DNA of 45,925 nucleotides, taken from the NCBI GenBank assembly GCA_903824785.1, contig CAIJYD010000051.1, forward strand, positions 1-45,925, in the 5' to 3' direction. Position numbers and translations under genes: made by a program. The notes under the pieces are model-generated. The model ran no database searches, was not told the origin of the DNA, and was given only the letters and a program-made list of their open reading frames with translations. Position 1 is the first letter of the stretch, and the number at the start of each line of letters is the position of its first letter. Positions 1-8,887 of the stretch are shown here, piece by piece. Source of the stretch: an uncultured Bacteroidota bacterium. Lineage in GTDB: Bacteria > Bacteroidota > Bacteroidia > Bacteroidales > VadinHA17.

Positions 1-455
1 CATTTTTAGCCACTCTGTGGCTTAAAATACATACTGTCTGTACATATATATATTGCGAAGCAGCTACTCTTTATCCACATCTTTTTCAGATTACTTTTTA
101 CCGAATACAATGTTTCATAATTAATAGTTTTATAACCCAATAAGATCCCACGCTGGCGCTTCGGGATGAAATTATTTTTGTGCCACAATCAGCCGGTGGC
201 GTCACGAAAAGAGTGAGGGAACTCCCTTTAGCCAAACGGCACCTTTAATATAAGTATCATTAATCAGTAATGAATAAATCAAATCTGGTTTGGATAAAGT
301 AAAGTTTTACGATGGGGATTAAGGACTCAGGGGATGTAGCTGCAATGAGCTTCACTTAAAAATAACATTTAATAATACAGAAAAGAGAGTATGTGATTCC
401 TTGATAACATTAAAATTAAAATGCGCTAACCCGGGATATATTTAGCATGTTTCTT
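1..455. other. gene-poor left edge
   Basis: I see no gene here. The first 30 bases hold an imperfect inverted repeat: AGCCAC at 8-13 pairs with GTGGCT at 17-22, flanked by T and A runs. It has no U-tract that would make it a clear terminator. Positions 71-79 match the DnaA box TTATCCACA once only. A 60-codon minus-strand open frame at 6-188 starts with TTG, has unremarkable composition and resembles no family I know. Confidence 0.5.
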
Positions 456-483
456 TTTGAATTAAAAAATTTAAGTAATTTTG
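456..483 (+). promoter_or_regulatory. Bacteroidota-type promoter of the ferredoxin gene
   Basis: TTTG at 456-459 and TAATTTTG at 476-483 match the Bacteroidota -33 (TTTG) and -7 (TAnnTTTG) boxes. The spacer is 16 bases, slightly shorter than usual. The ferredoxin start codon lies 38 bases downstream of the -7 box. Confidence 0.55.
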
Positions 484-521
484 TGCCTTATTGTAATTAA
501 CAAATCAAAAAAATAATCGAA

Positions 522-689
522 ATGGCTTACAAAATTAATGATGATTGTACTGCTTGCGGAACATGCATCGATGAGTGTCCTGTTGAAGCAATCTCAGAAG
601 GCGATATTTATAAAATTGATGCGGATGTTTGTACCGATTGCGGTGCTTGTTCCGATGTCTGCCCGGTTGAGGCTATTCATCCAGAATAG
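522..689 (+). CDS. 2[4Fe-4S] ferredoxin
   Basis: A 55-residue bacterial ferredoxin, a soluble low-potential electron carrier. It contains two CxxCxxCxxxCP cluster motifs: C9, C12, C15, C19 and C37, C40, C43, C47, each followed by proline. The two halves are internally similar (VEAIS and VEAIH after the motifs), the usual clostridial-type duplication. The length is normal for the family. The gene stands alone between a promoter and a strong intrinsic terminator, so it is probably monocistronic. Its redox partners are not visible here. They could be pyruvate:ferredoxin oxidoreductase or Rnf, but that is only inferred from the family. Confidence 0.95.
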   Translation: MAYKINDDCTACGTCIDECPVEAISEGDIYKIDADVCTDCGACSDVCPVEAIHPE

Positions 690-708
690 TATTTCAGATA
701 AATAAAAA

Positions 709-744
709 AGAGGCTGTCTCAAAAGGGGCAGCCTCTCTTTTTTT
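709..744 (+). terminator. intrinsic terminator after ferredoxin
   Basis: GAGGCTG at 710-716 pairs perfectly with CAGCCTC at 729-735 around a 12-base loop. The outer A709-T736 pair extends it, and a run of seven T residues (738-744) follows. It begins 20 bases after the ferredoxin stop codon. Confidence 0.9.
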
Positions 745-827
745 CCCTGCTTTCCACCTTATGTTTTTTTCAAACCGCATCTCCAAAACCACCGGAGGTG
801 TTAAACGAATTTATTAATAGCTCAACA

Positions 828-870
828 TTAATAAGTTGTTAATAAGTATTGCTATTTAAGTATCGCTATT
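828..870. repeat. short tandem direct repeats
   Basis: TTAATAAGT occurs at 828-836 and again at 839-847. Overlapping this, TAAGTATTGCTATT (843-856) is followed immediately by TAAGTATCGCTATT (857-870), a 14-base tandem repeat with one mismatch. Confidence 0.7.
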
Positions 871-1097
871 ATGAATATGCCATCTATATTAGTACTCTGA
901 ATTTGATTAAAGGCTCAGTTAAATTCAGATAATGCATCGGGCTATTTTCAGGGGTTAAAACAGTAACTGCAAACCTCAGTTTCTTGCAGTAAAGAGAAGC
1001 AGATTCGTTTTTTCCGATAGGGTTTTTTTAATTATCATGAAGGAGGCAAGCCCTGCTGAATTCAAGAGTACTCTGCTAAAAACAAGAAAAAATAATC

Positions 1098-1178
1098 GGA
1101 TATAATTGGATATGGTTAAATCCATCAGATCAGGTGCTAATGTACCTCATATAAATGCAATTGGATATAATTGGATAT
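1098..1178. repeat. pair of 16-base direct repeats
   Basis: GGATATAATTGGATAT occurs at 1098-1113 and 1163-1178, exactly 65 bases apart. Each copy is itself built of two GGATAT hexamers separated by AATT. Confidence 0.8.
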
Positions 1179-1277
1179 TTTAGAGCGAAAACTGATTTTA
1201 CAGAGCTGAATAGAATGGGGCATTTTTACTGCCCAAAAAGAAGGAAGCCATCTCATTATATCATCAATACAGCCTGA

Positions 1278-2297
1278 TTATTGAGGACTGTATTTCGCAT
1301 TTTCGAGAATTTTCTGAATATCAGAATCCCTCATCAGCTCTTCAAGTTTTGTCCCCGGGGTTCTGGTCATATACGATTCAATTATTCTAAAACCTAACCA
1401 CACTGCTGCCTTACCAGGCGACTCATTGGTAAAATAGGTTGTAAAGGGAGCCTCCCCGACCAGCTTACGAATCGTCATCTGGTCGCTCCTAAACAGCAGA
1501 TCATTCTCAATCAAAAGCTGCCACATACGACCTTCATTGTTCTTACAGAATTTCATCTGCTCAGGGGTGAATCCAAAGATGATCTCATCACTTACTTCCG
1601 GCAGCATACATCTTTCGAAATATCTGAGCTTGCCATTATGGATGATCTCTGCCAGAACATTATCTGCAGAATATTTTACAACTGAAAAATCCCATTCTGA
1701 AGCACCCCATCCGTACATGCAATCAGGAACAATATTTTCCCTGGTCATACGGGCTGCCATATATTTGTATATTTCAAGCCTCGGGTAATATTCACAATCA
1801 GCACCAAGATACCTGTCGAGCCCGATTCCCAGAACAGAATCTCCGGTGATAATGCTGGTGTTAAATCCTGAAATACATGTAAAAACTCCGGGTATTTTTT
1901 TCTCAGGGAAATAATAGAGGTAATGACGGAATGCATCGGAAAGCTCTTTCTCAAATTCCTCAACACCGGGGTACTGCTGAATCGCCAGGGCATAAACATC
2001 ATTATTCTGTTTATCGGTACAAAACCTTACCAGGAAATCGCCAAAAGAGGTTTCATTGACATCCCCTGTGTTGATAACATAACTAAAGAGTTGCAGGAAC
2101 CCTTTATACTTTTCCCTGAGGGAAGGGACAACGGCCGGAATCTCATCAGGAGTGACAGTGAAAAGGTCCTTTTCAAGTCGCTTTATCTTAATGTCAGCCT
2201 TGATTGAGGAAACGTTCACCCTGTAATTATTCTTCCTGCATGAGATAACCGCCGGAACAATCAATAATAAGATGAAACTTAAATATCGGATTCTCAT
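1278..2297 (-). CDS. gldB: gliding motility lipoprotein GldB
   Basis: 339 residues, recognised as GldB from the central and C-terminal sequence (segments such as DSVLGIGLDRYLG, YPRLEIYKYMA and YGWGASEWDF). GldB is an envelope lipoprotein of the Bacteroidota gliding and T9SS-associated machinery. A signal peptide ends in a lipobox with C20 (AVIS-C), so the mature protein should be anchored in a membrane. Length is normal. The usual partner gldC is not adjacent. NAD synthetase lies nearby on the other strand, as I recall for some flavobacterial gldB loci, so some synteny may persist. Presence of gldB alone does not show that the cell glides, because non-motile Bacteroidota also carry it. Confidence 0.88.
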   Translation of the reverse strand: MRIRYLSFILLLIVPAVISCRKNNYRVNVSSIKADIKIKRLEKDLFTVTPDEIPAVVPSLREKYKGFLQLFSYVINTGDVNETSFGDFLVRFCTDKQNNDVYALAIQQYPGVEEFEKELSDAFRHYLYYFPEKKIPGVFTCISGFNTSIITGDSVLGIGLDRYLGADCEYYPRLEIYKYMAARMTRENIVPDCMYGWGASEWDFSVVKYSADNVLAEIIHNGKLRYFERCMLPEVSDEIIFGFTPEQMKFCKNNEGRMWQLLIENDLLFRSDQMTIRKLVGEAPFTTYFTNESPGKAAVWLGFRIIESYMTRTPGTKLEELMRDSDIQKILENAKYSPQ

Positions 2298-2582
2298 AAT
2301 AACTGTTTATTAGCTATTCCAAAATAAGCACATTTTCAATTATAAGGCAACAATTAAAAACGGTGCTTTAACTTCAATTATTATTTGTTATTTTTACGTA
2401 TGATTTGAAGGGCTGTTTTAAAGGTTCACCATATCTTTTCCCGGAGTTAACTGAAGGATTATATTATCTGTTCAGGGAGGTATTTTGTCCAGCATATTTT
2501 TTTGAATTGATTTATAATATTTTATGATTTAGAGACACTTGATAATTACAGCTTAAGTTAATTGAAATCAAAGAAATTTATT

Positions 2583-3284
2583 ATGGAAATATTAAAATCT
2601 GTTTATAGAAGAGCGTTAAATTTATTGTTCCTTCTGCTTTTCTCGCTTTTTCTTCACAGTCCGGTTCTGGCTCAGCAGAAAATAAGCTTCGGTATACATG
2701 CCGATCCTTCTGTAAGCTGGTTCTCTTCCGATATTAAGGAAACAAAAAATGACGGAGCAAGGCCCGGCTTTAATTTCGGTCTGACCTTCAACAGGTATTT
2801 CACTTCAAACTACTCCTTTTCAACAGGTATAACCCTGATGAATGCAGGAGGAAGACTTACCGGCAGTGATACCATAAAGATGGAGTTTACAAATTTCACT
2901 TCAAAAGTTTTACCGGGAAATCCTGTTATCTATAAAATACAATATCTGGCAATCCCGATTGGGTTAAAGCTTCAGACAAACCAGATAGGATACATTACTT
3001 TCTATACCGATCTGGGGGTCGATCCGAAACTTGTTGTCGGTGGAAAAGCAGATATTCCCATGCTAAACATCACAGGTGAAAAGGCTATCAGTGAATTAAG
3101 AATGTTTAACCTTTCATACCACATAACTGCAGGAATTGAATATTCGATGGGTGGATCCACTGCAATGACCATGGGGCTGAACTTTGATAATAACTTCCTT
3201 GATATTACCAAAGATAACGGAGATCAGCTTATTGATAAGGTATCACATAAGATCCTCAGTTTCAGGCTCGGCATTAACTTCTAA
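2583..3284 (+). CDS. outer-membrane beta-barrel protein
   Basis: 233 residues from the ATG. A TTG seven codons upstream (2562) is possible but adds nothing signal-like. Residues 1-30 form a signal peptide with a long leucine/phenylalanine core and a VLA cleavage site before QQ. The mature part alternates polar and aromatic residues typical of beta strands and ends in phenylalanine (FRLGINF), the usual C-terminal barrel signal. It resembles the generic small barrel proteins named PorT-like in Bacteroidota, but it is not clearly the T9SS component PorT. It ends 10 bases before nadE on the same strand, so the two are probably co-transcribed. The substrate or role is unknown. Confidence 0.75.
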   Translation: MEILKSVYRRALNLLFLLLFSLFLHSPVLAQQKISFGIHADPSVSWFSSDIKETKNDGARPGFNFGLTFNRYFTSNYSFSTGITLMNAGGRLTGSDTIKMEFTNFTSKVLPGNPVIYKIQYLAIPIGLKLQTNQIGYITFYTDLGVDPKLVVGGKADIPMLNITGEKAISELRMFNLSYHITAGIEYSMGGSTAMTMGLNFDNNFLDITKDNGDQLIDKVSHKILSFRLGINF

Positions 3285-3294
3285 CCTGACAGAG

Positions 3295-4950
3295 ATGAAA
3301 TTCACCGTTGCTCAGCTTAATTATCATATCGGAAATTTTAACAGGAATAAAGAATTAATCTGCAACGCAATCACAAAAGCAAAAGCAGAGGGATCTGATC
3401 TTATAATTTTTTCCGAACTCTGTATCCCCGGATACCCGCCACTTGACCTTCTTGACCGACTCGACTTCATAGCGAAATGCAGTCAGTCGGTAAACGAAAT
3501 CGCAAAAGAATGTACAGGAATCACAGCTATAATAGGCTCTCCTACTCTGAACAAAAATGCCGAAGGAAAGAAACTTTTCAATTCTGCACTGGTATTGGCT
3601 GAAGGAGAAATTATCTTTTCTGCAAATAAAGCACTGTTGCCTACATATGATATTTTCGATGAATACAGGTACTTTGAGCCTGAAAACAGATTCTCTCTCT
3701 TCACATTCAAAGGGCTAAAGCTTGCCATCACAATTTGTGAAGATCTATGGGACGAGCAGCCATTTGATAACGAATTTGAAAAGAGCAGACTGTACACTGT
3801 CTCTCCGATGGAAGAGCTTGCAAAACAGAGTCCCGATATTATTATTAACATCTCCGCCTCCCCTTTTTCATACTCAAAAACCGAAGCAAAAGAAAAAATC
3901 TTCAGATCAAAGGCGGTCAAATACCAGATCCCTGTAATATCTGTTAACCAGACCGGGGCAAATACTGAGCTGATCTTTGACGGGGCTTCCATAATTGTGA
4001 ACAAAAAAGGAGAAGTATTTAAACAGCTGCCGTTTTTTGAGGAAGCGGTTGAGACATTTTCATTCGAAGAACTTCTTACCGGCACCATTGCAGTAAATAT
4101 TGCTAAACCAACTGCCATACCTCTGATCCATAAGGCGCTGGTTACCGGAATCCGCGATTACTTTACAAAAACAGGTTTCAAAAGCAGTATTATCGGCCTT
4201 TCAGGAGGAATTGATTCCGCTATCTGCCTTTGCCTTGCAGCAGAAGCTCTTGGAAATGAAAACGTGCGAGCCCTGCTGATGCCATCACGATATTCATCTG
4301 CCCATTCCGTAACTGATGCCGTAGCGCTTGCCAAAGCCCTCAATGTCCGTTATGATATTGTAAGTATTGAAAAACCCTTCAATGCATTTGAGGAAGAGCT
4401 GGCACCGCTGTTCGAAGGAAAAGAGAGAGATATAACTGAAGAAAACATCCAGGCCCGTATTCGAGCTGTTCTGCTTATGGCTGTTTCAAACAAACAGGGA
4501 TGCATTTTACTGAACACCTCCAATAAGAGCGAAGCTGCAGTAGGATACGGAACACTTTATGGCGATATGGCCGGTGGCTTGTCTGTTATCGGGGATGTAT
4601 ATAAAACCGATATCTATCGTCTCGCAGATTATATTAACAGGAACAGAGAGATAATTCCTGCAAACACAATAACAAAAATGCCCTCCGCTGAATTACGACC
4701 CGATCAGCTTGATTCAGATTCACTTCCTGACTATACCACTCTCGATACAATTCTATACCAGTACATTGAATTACAAAAACCTGCCCAACGAATTATCGAT
4801 GAGGGCTCAGATCCGGAAACTGTGTATAAAGTTATAAAGTTGATCAACTTCAACGAATACAAAAGATATCAGGCACCTCCTGTTCTGAGAATTTCCTCCA
4901 AAGCCTTCGGGGCAGGCCGGAGAATGCCTCTTGTATTTTATTTATTTTAA
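3295..4950 (+). CDS. nadE: glutamine-dependent NAD+ synthetase
   Basis: 551 residues. It makes NAD+ from deamido-NAD+, ATP and glutamine, the last step of NAD synthesis, in the cytoplasm. The N-terminal half is a nitrilase-type glutaminase with the triad E41 (FSELCIPGYPP), K112 (NKALLPTYD) and C148 (ITICEDLW). The C-terminal half is the synthetase, with the ATP pyrophosphatase loop SGGIDS at 303-308. The start was chosen at MKFTVAQLNYH because the family begins there; the frame is open for 37 codons upstream but that overlaps the barrel gene. The length fits the two-domain bacterial form. Confidence 0.96.
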   Translation: MKFTVAQLNYHIGNFNRNKELICNAITKAKAEGSDLIIFSELCIPGYPPLDLLDRLDFIAKCSQSVNEIAKECTGITAIIGSPTLNKNAEGKKLFNSALVLAEGEIIFSANKALLPTYDIFDEYRYFEPENRFSLFTFKGLKLAITICEDLWDEQPFDNEFEKSRLYTVSPMEELAKQSPDIIINISASPFSYSKTEAKEKIFRSKAVKYQIPVISVNQTGANTELIFDGASIIVNKKGEVFKQLPFFEEAVETFSFEELLTGTIAVNIAKPTAIPLIHKALVTGIRDYFTKTGFKSSIIGLSGGIDSAICLCLAAEALGNENVRALLMPSRYSSAHSVTDAVALAKALNVRYDIVSIEKPFNAFEEELAPLFEGKERDITEENIQARIRAVLLMAVSNKQGCILLNTSNKSEAAVGYGTLYGDMAGGLSVIGDVYKTDIYRLADYINRNREIIPANTITKMPSAELRPDQLDSDSLPDYTTLDTILYQYIELQKPAQRIIDEGSDPETVYKVIKLINFNEYKRYQAPPVLRISSKAFGAGRRMPLVFYLF

Positions 4951-4959
4951 AGTATTTTT

Positions 4960-4984
4960 TACCTTTGATATGTTTTTTAACATA
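4960..4984 (+). promoter_or_regulatory. promoter -7 box with downstream dyad before the Crp-type gene
   Basis: TACCTTTG at 4960-4967 matches the -7 consensus. Directly after it, TATGTT (4969-4974) and AACATA (4979-4984) form a perfect six-base dyad around TTTT. The dyad lies between the -7 box and the start codon at 4993, where a repressor or autoregulator could bind. Its AT-rich composition makes chance possible. Confidence 0.5.
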
Positions 4985-4992
4985 ATTTACTC

Positions 4993-5694
4993 ATGCAATA
5001 TATCAACCCATATATTGAATTATGCCTTGAAGGTTCTGATTCAGTTTTTAAGGGACTAAGCCAGAAAGAGAAAGAGATCATTGCCAATCACCATACTATT
5101 TCTATTTTCAAAAAAGGTGAATATATCTTTAAAGAAGGAGATAAGGTGCGCGGATTAATCTGCCTTGCATCAGGAAAAGCAAAAACTTACAAGAACGGTG
5201 TCGGAGGCAGAGAACAGATACTGCAAATGGTTAATCAATCTGAATGTCTCGGCTACCGTGGGCTCTTCTCTGAGAACACCTGGTCCTTTTCTGCGATTGC
5301 TCTGGGAGACTCTACAGTATGCCTTCTGGCTAAACACTCCCTGGTAAAGATTCTGAAAAAAAACAGTGAACTCTCATTTAAAGTGAATAAGGTTTTAGCT
5401 GATGAGCTCTGGTATTCCTACAACCGGACCATATCCCTTACTCAGAAACATGTCAGAGGCAGACTTGCCGAATCGATGCTTTTGCTGGCAGAGATTTATG
5501 GCTATGAGGAGGATGGAAAAACACTCAGGGCAGCACTTTCAAGGGATGATATTGCTCACCTGTCGAATATGACCACATCAAATGCTATCCGAACACTTTC
5601 AAATTTTGCATCGGAAAGTATTATTGAACTTAAAGGAAGAAGGATTAAAATTATTAATCTGCCAGGACTGGAAGATATCAATGAATCGGCCTGA
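4993..5694 (+). CDS. Crp/Fnr family transcriptional regulator
   Basis: 233 residues with a cyclic-nucleotide-binding-like beta-roll at about 20-140 (KKGEYIFKEGD, RGLICLASGKAKTYK) and a winged helix-turn-helix at about 180-222 (LSRDDIAHLSNMTTSNAIRT). There is no N-terminal cysteine cluster of the FNR type and no obvious haem ligand, so the signal sensed is unknown. It probably acts as a dimeric DNA-binding activator or repressor. It is transcribed alone from a -7 box that overlaps a dyad and could regulate itself. It ends 28 bases from the converging murF-alr gene. Confidence 0.9.
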   Translation: MQYINPYIELCLEGSDSVFKGLSQKEKEIIANHHTISIFKKGEYIFKEGDKVRGLICLASGKAKTYKNGVGGREQILQMVNQSECLGYRGLFSENTWSFSAIALGDSTVCLLAKHSLVKILKKNSELSFKVNKVLADELWYSYNRTISLTQKHVRGRLAESMLLLAEIYGYEEDGKTLRAALSRDDIAHLSNMTTSNAIRTLSNFASESIIELKGRRIKIINLPGLEDINESA

Positions 5695-5722
5695 GAAGCC
5701 ATCATAAGGAATATAATTAAAA

Positions 5723-8185
5723 TTACTCCCTGAAAAAGACCCTCTTAACCCTGCCCGGAATTGATGTAAGTATTTCATATGGTATTGTCCGGCATTCAGA
5801 AGCAATCTCATCGATTGTAATATGTTCACCGAAAATCTCCGCTTCATCTCCCTCCCTGGCATCTGTACCTGAAATATCTGCCATACACATATCCATGCAG
5901 ATATTCCCTATAACCGGAACCTTTACACCGTTAATATAGAGGTTACCGTTTCTGTTCCCGAGGTTCCTGTTGAGGCCATCGGCATAGCCAACTGGTAATA
6001 TTGCTATAGTTCGTTCACTATCTGACACATCAGCACAACCATAACCAACAGGTTCGCCAGAGCTTATCCTTTTTATCTGGGAAATTCTGGTCTTAAAACG
6101 CCCTGCTGTTCTGAGGTTAAGAGATTCAAAATGGCCTACACCATATATCCCGATTCCCGGCCGTACCATATCGAACTGATATTCAGGCATTCGCGAAATA
6201 CCTGAAGAATTAAGGATATGACGAAGAAATGAATATCCGGTGGCTTTATGGATCTGTTCTGCTGCCTTCAGAAAAACTACAACCTGTTTTCTGCTGAATT
6301 CATCTTTATCAGGATCTTCACTTGCTGACAGGTGTGAAAAGACTGAGGTAATTTTAATACACTCTGACGTTCTGATCCTATTTGCAAGGGCTTCAATATC
6401 TCCGGGCATGAAACCTAGTCTGTGCATTCCAGTATCAATTTTAATGTGAACCGGATAATTGATAAGACCGTGTTTTGATGCTGCTTCAGAAAATCGTTCC
6501 AACGACGAAAAACTAAAGATCTCAGGCTCAAGATTATATTTAATTATTATCTCCGCTGCTGCCGGATCGGGATTCATAACCATTACCGGAAGTGTAACAC
6601 CGGCGTTTCTCAGTTCAACGCCTTCATCAGCATAAGCAACTGCCAGATAACTTACCCTGTGATATTCGAGCAATGCAGCAATTTCAGCTGAACCGGCTCC
6701 ATAAGCAAAAGCCTTTACCATTGCCATAATTCTTGTACCCGGATTAAGATGTCTGCGGAACTCATTAATGTTATGAGAAATAGCATCCAGATTAATTTCA
6801 AGTACCGTCTGATGGATCTGTTGCTCGAGCAGCTTTCCTATTTTCTCAAACTCAAATATCCTTGCCCCTTTCAAAAGAATTATCTCATTTTTATAATCCT
6901 CCGAATCAAAGGCTCGGACAAACTCGTCAGTTGAATAGAAAAAACGTGCGTTATTGTCAAATAAGTTACTGTTTCTTAAAAGGGATTCTCCAATGCCTGT
7001 AAATTTAGCGATTCCGGTTTTTCTGAGCATTGCTGCTACTTCGCCATACAACTCCTTTTCATCTCTCCCGCTTTGTACAAAATCGGAAAGTATCAATGCA
7101 GCCGGCCGGCCATTTTGCGACTTAAGATATTCTACAGCCATCTGAAGTGAACCCGGATCAGAGTTATAATAATCCTCTATCAGCTGACAATTATTGATTC
7201 CATTCTTCATCTCCATCCTCATGGCAACAGAGACAAGACGGGAAAGACCTCGGGCAAGAATATCCTCTTTTATTCCAAGCATCAGGCAGACAGAAGCAAC
7301 AGTAATTGCATTCTCAACTGAAGCTCTGTCACTAAAGGGAATCTCAAAATTATTTACTCTTCCGTTATAGGTCATCTGCAGAGCCGTATGGCCATCTGAT
7401 AATGAAATCTTCTTTACAAAAATACCGGCATTCTCATTCTCACACGACCAGTCTGTCAGCTTTTTGGATTGCAGGTTCTTATCCTCATGAATCAACCGGT
7501 GAATGAGCTTCTGATCGCTGGAATATACTATTGATGAACTATCTGCAAAAAGTTTAAGCTTCTCCCTTGCTTTTGCCATATTATCCGGAAAACTCTCGCT
7601 GTGGGCATCCCCGATATTTGTAATTACGCCTATATCCGGATTAATGACCTTCTGAAGTTTCTCCATTTCACCGGGCAAAGAGATACCTGCTTCAAATATC
7701 CCTAGTTTGTATTTATCTTCCAGTTTCCATACCGACAGGGGAACTCCGATCTGAGAATTATAACTTTTCGGACTTCTTATAACAGAAGTTGTAAGACCAA
7801 GGATATCGGCGAGCCACTCTTTTACTATCGTTTTTCCTGCACTTCCGGTGATGGCAATCACCTGCGACAGGAAAGATTTCCTTTTATACATAGCTAGAAG
7901 CTGAAGGGCTTCAATTGTATTTTTTGTTACAATAAAAGCTGCATCAGGAAATTTAATAAGTTCCCCTGGAAGCTTTTCAGTTATGAAGATCCTTACCCCT
8001 TTCAGGTAAAGATTCTCAATATATTGATGTCCGTTATGATTTTTTCCGGTAATGGCGATGAATGCAAGACCTTCAGTATAAATCAACTGTCGGCTGTCAG
8101 TAACAATATCTGTAACCGGAAGATCAGGGGGACCGGTCAGAAGGCCGTTTGTGATGTTAGCAATATCCGATGAGCTGATTATCAC
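5723..8185 (-). CDS. bifunctional MurF ligase / alanine racemase
   Basis: 820 residues joining two peptidoglycan enzymes. Residues 1 to about 455 are MurF, which adds D-Ala-D-Ala to UDP-MurNAc-tripeptide; its ATP loop is TGSAGKT at 113-119 and NPDIGVITNIGDAH is also typical. Residues from about 460 are a PLP-dependent alanine racemase, with the PLP lysine K491 in MVKAFAYGAG and catalytic Y715 in EPVGYG. This fusion is well known in Bacteroidota and couples D-alanine supply to precursor assembly. It starts with GTG two bases after the tdk stop codon, so it is translated from the same message. The final residues (IPGRVKRVFFRE) match a complete racemase C terminus. Confidence 0.95.
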   Translation of the reverse strand: MIISSSDIANITNGLLTGPPDLPVTDIVTDSRQLIYTEGLAFIAITGKNHNGHQYIENLYLKGVRIFITEKLPGELIKFPDAAFIVTKNTIEALQLLAMYKRKSFLSQVIAITGSAGKTIVKEWLADILGLTTSVIRSPKSYNSQIGVPLSVWKLEDKYKLGIFEAGISLPGEMEKLQKVINPDIGVITNIGDAHSESFPDNMAKAREKLKLFADSSSIVYSSDQKLIHRLIHEDKNLQSKKLTDWSCENENAGIFVKKISLSDGHTALQMTYNGRVNNFEIPFSDRASVENAITVASVCLMLGIKEDILARGLSRLVSVAMRMEMKNGINNCQLIEDYYNSDPGSLQMAVEYLKSQNGRPAALILSDFVQSGRDEKELYGEVAAMLRKTGIAKFTGIGESLLRNSNLFDNNARFFYSTDEFVRAFDSEDYKNEIILLKGARIFEFEKIGKLLEQQIHQTVLEINLDAISHNINEFRRHLNPGTRIMAMVKAFAYGAGSAEIAALLEYHRVSYLAVAYADEGVELRNAGVTLPVMVMNPDPAAAEIIIKYNLEPEIFSFSSLERFSEAASKHGLINYPVHIKIDTGMHRLGFMPGDIEALANRIRTSECIKITSVFSHLSASEDPDKDEFSRKQVVVFLKAAEQIHKATGYSFLRHILNSSGISRMPEYQFDMVRPGIGIYGVGHFESLNLRTAGRFKTRISQIKRISSGEPVGYGCADVSDSERTIAILPVGYADGLNRNLGNRNGNLYINGVKVPVIGNICMDMCMADISGTDAREGDEAEIFGEHITIDEIASECRTIPYEILTSIPGRVKRVFFRE

Positions 8186-8187
8186 AG

Positions 8188-8769
8188 TTATTTATTTAAT
8201 GCAGCATTATAGCAATTCCTGCAGAGCGGCTCATAAAGATTTTTTTCTCCCAGGAGGACCACTTGTGCCTCATCTGATTTTCTGAAAGAGTATTGGGCAA
8301 GATTGCCGCACCTCATACATATTGCATGAACTTTTGTAACATACTCAGCTATTGCAAGAAGCTCAGGCATAGGCCCAAAAGGCTTTCCCGAAAAATCCAT
8401 ATCGAGTCCGGCAATGAGAATCCTTGCCCCGGAGTCGGCAAGCTGATTACAGACAGTAACGATGGAATTGTCAAAAAACTGAGCCTCATCGATGGCTACA
8501 ACATCTACCCCTTCCGTAAGTAACAATATTGAGGAGGCGTTATCGACAGGAGTAGAAAGAATCGATTTGTCATCGTGCGAAACAACCCTGGTTTCAGAAT
8601 ACCGTTTATCCAGGGATGGTTTGAATATTTCAACCTTAAGTCCTGCAAACTGAGCTCTTCTGAGCCTCCTTATCAGTTCTTCCGTTTTTCCGGAAAACAT
8701 AGAACCGGTTATGACCTCAATGGATCCCCTCCTACCTGTTGCCCTTGCTGAATATTCAAGAAAGTCCAT
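8188..8769 (-). CDS. tdk: thymidine kinase
   Basis: 193 residues. It phosphorylates thymidine with ATP in the pyrimidine salvage pathway. It has the P-loop GSMFSGKT at 22-29, the catalytic glutamate E95 in IDEAQFF, and a zinc-binding pair of CxxC motifs (C151/C154 and C183/C186), all typical of the type II tetrameric enzyme. The ATG at 8769 was preferred over an in-frame TTG ten codons upstream because the family N terminus starts just before the P-loop strand. It is the first gene of a two-gene unit with murF-alr. Confidence 0.95.
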   Translation of the reverse strand: MDFLEYSARATGRRGSIEVITGSMFSGKTEELIRRLRRAQFAGLKVEIFKPSLDKRYSETRVVSHDDKSILSTPVDNASSILLLTEGVDVVAIDEAQFFDNSIVTVCNQLADSGARILIAGLDMDFSGKPFGPMPELLAIAEYVTKVHAICMRCGNLAQYSFRKSDEAQVVLLGEKNLYEPLCRNCYNAALNK

Positions 8770-8838
8770 TGTCTGTTTAACTATTTTGTGTTTGTGCAAA
8801 TTGTAGTTTTATTCCATGATGACTTATGGAATAATAGT

Positions 8839-8847
8839 TACTTTTGC
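8839..8847 (+). promoter_or_regulatory. -7 promoter box before the uncharacterised 238-residue gene
   Basis: TACTTTTGC matches TAnnTTTG and lies 41 bases before the start codon at 8888, in the divergent spacer shared with tdk. No clear -33 TTTG is seen at the right distance. Confidence 0.5.
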
Positions 8848-8887
8848 AAAATAAGGAAAATGGTTTGTTAAATTAACATCAAAGTGT

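Larger units (their letters stand above)
745..1277. other. gene-free spacer between ferredoxin and gldB
   Basis: About 530 bases without a supportable gene, RNA or riboswitch. The stretch is AT-rich and carries two sets of short direct repeats (828-870 and 1098-1178), listed separately. No tRNA-like GTTCGAATC arm is visible on either strand. Confidence 0.5.

Noticed and set aside
71-79. DnaA box TTATCCACA, suggesting an origin
   Set aside because: Only one copy is present, with no dnaA gene or AT-rich unwinding repeats beside it.
6-188. 60-codon open frame on the minus strand at the left edge
   Set aside because: TTG start, unremarkable amino-acid composition, no promoter and no recognised family.
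3483-4118. 211-codon minus-strand open frame
   Set aside because: It lies fully inside nadE on the opposite strand and matches no family.
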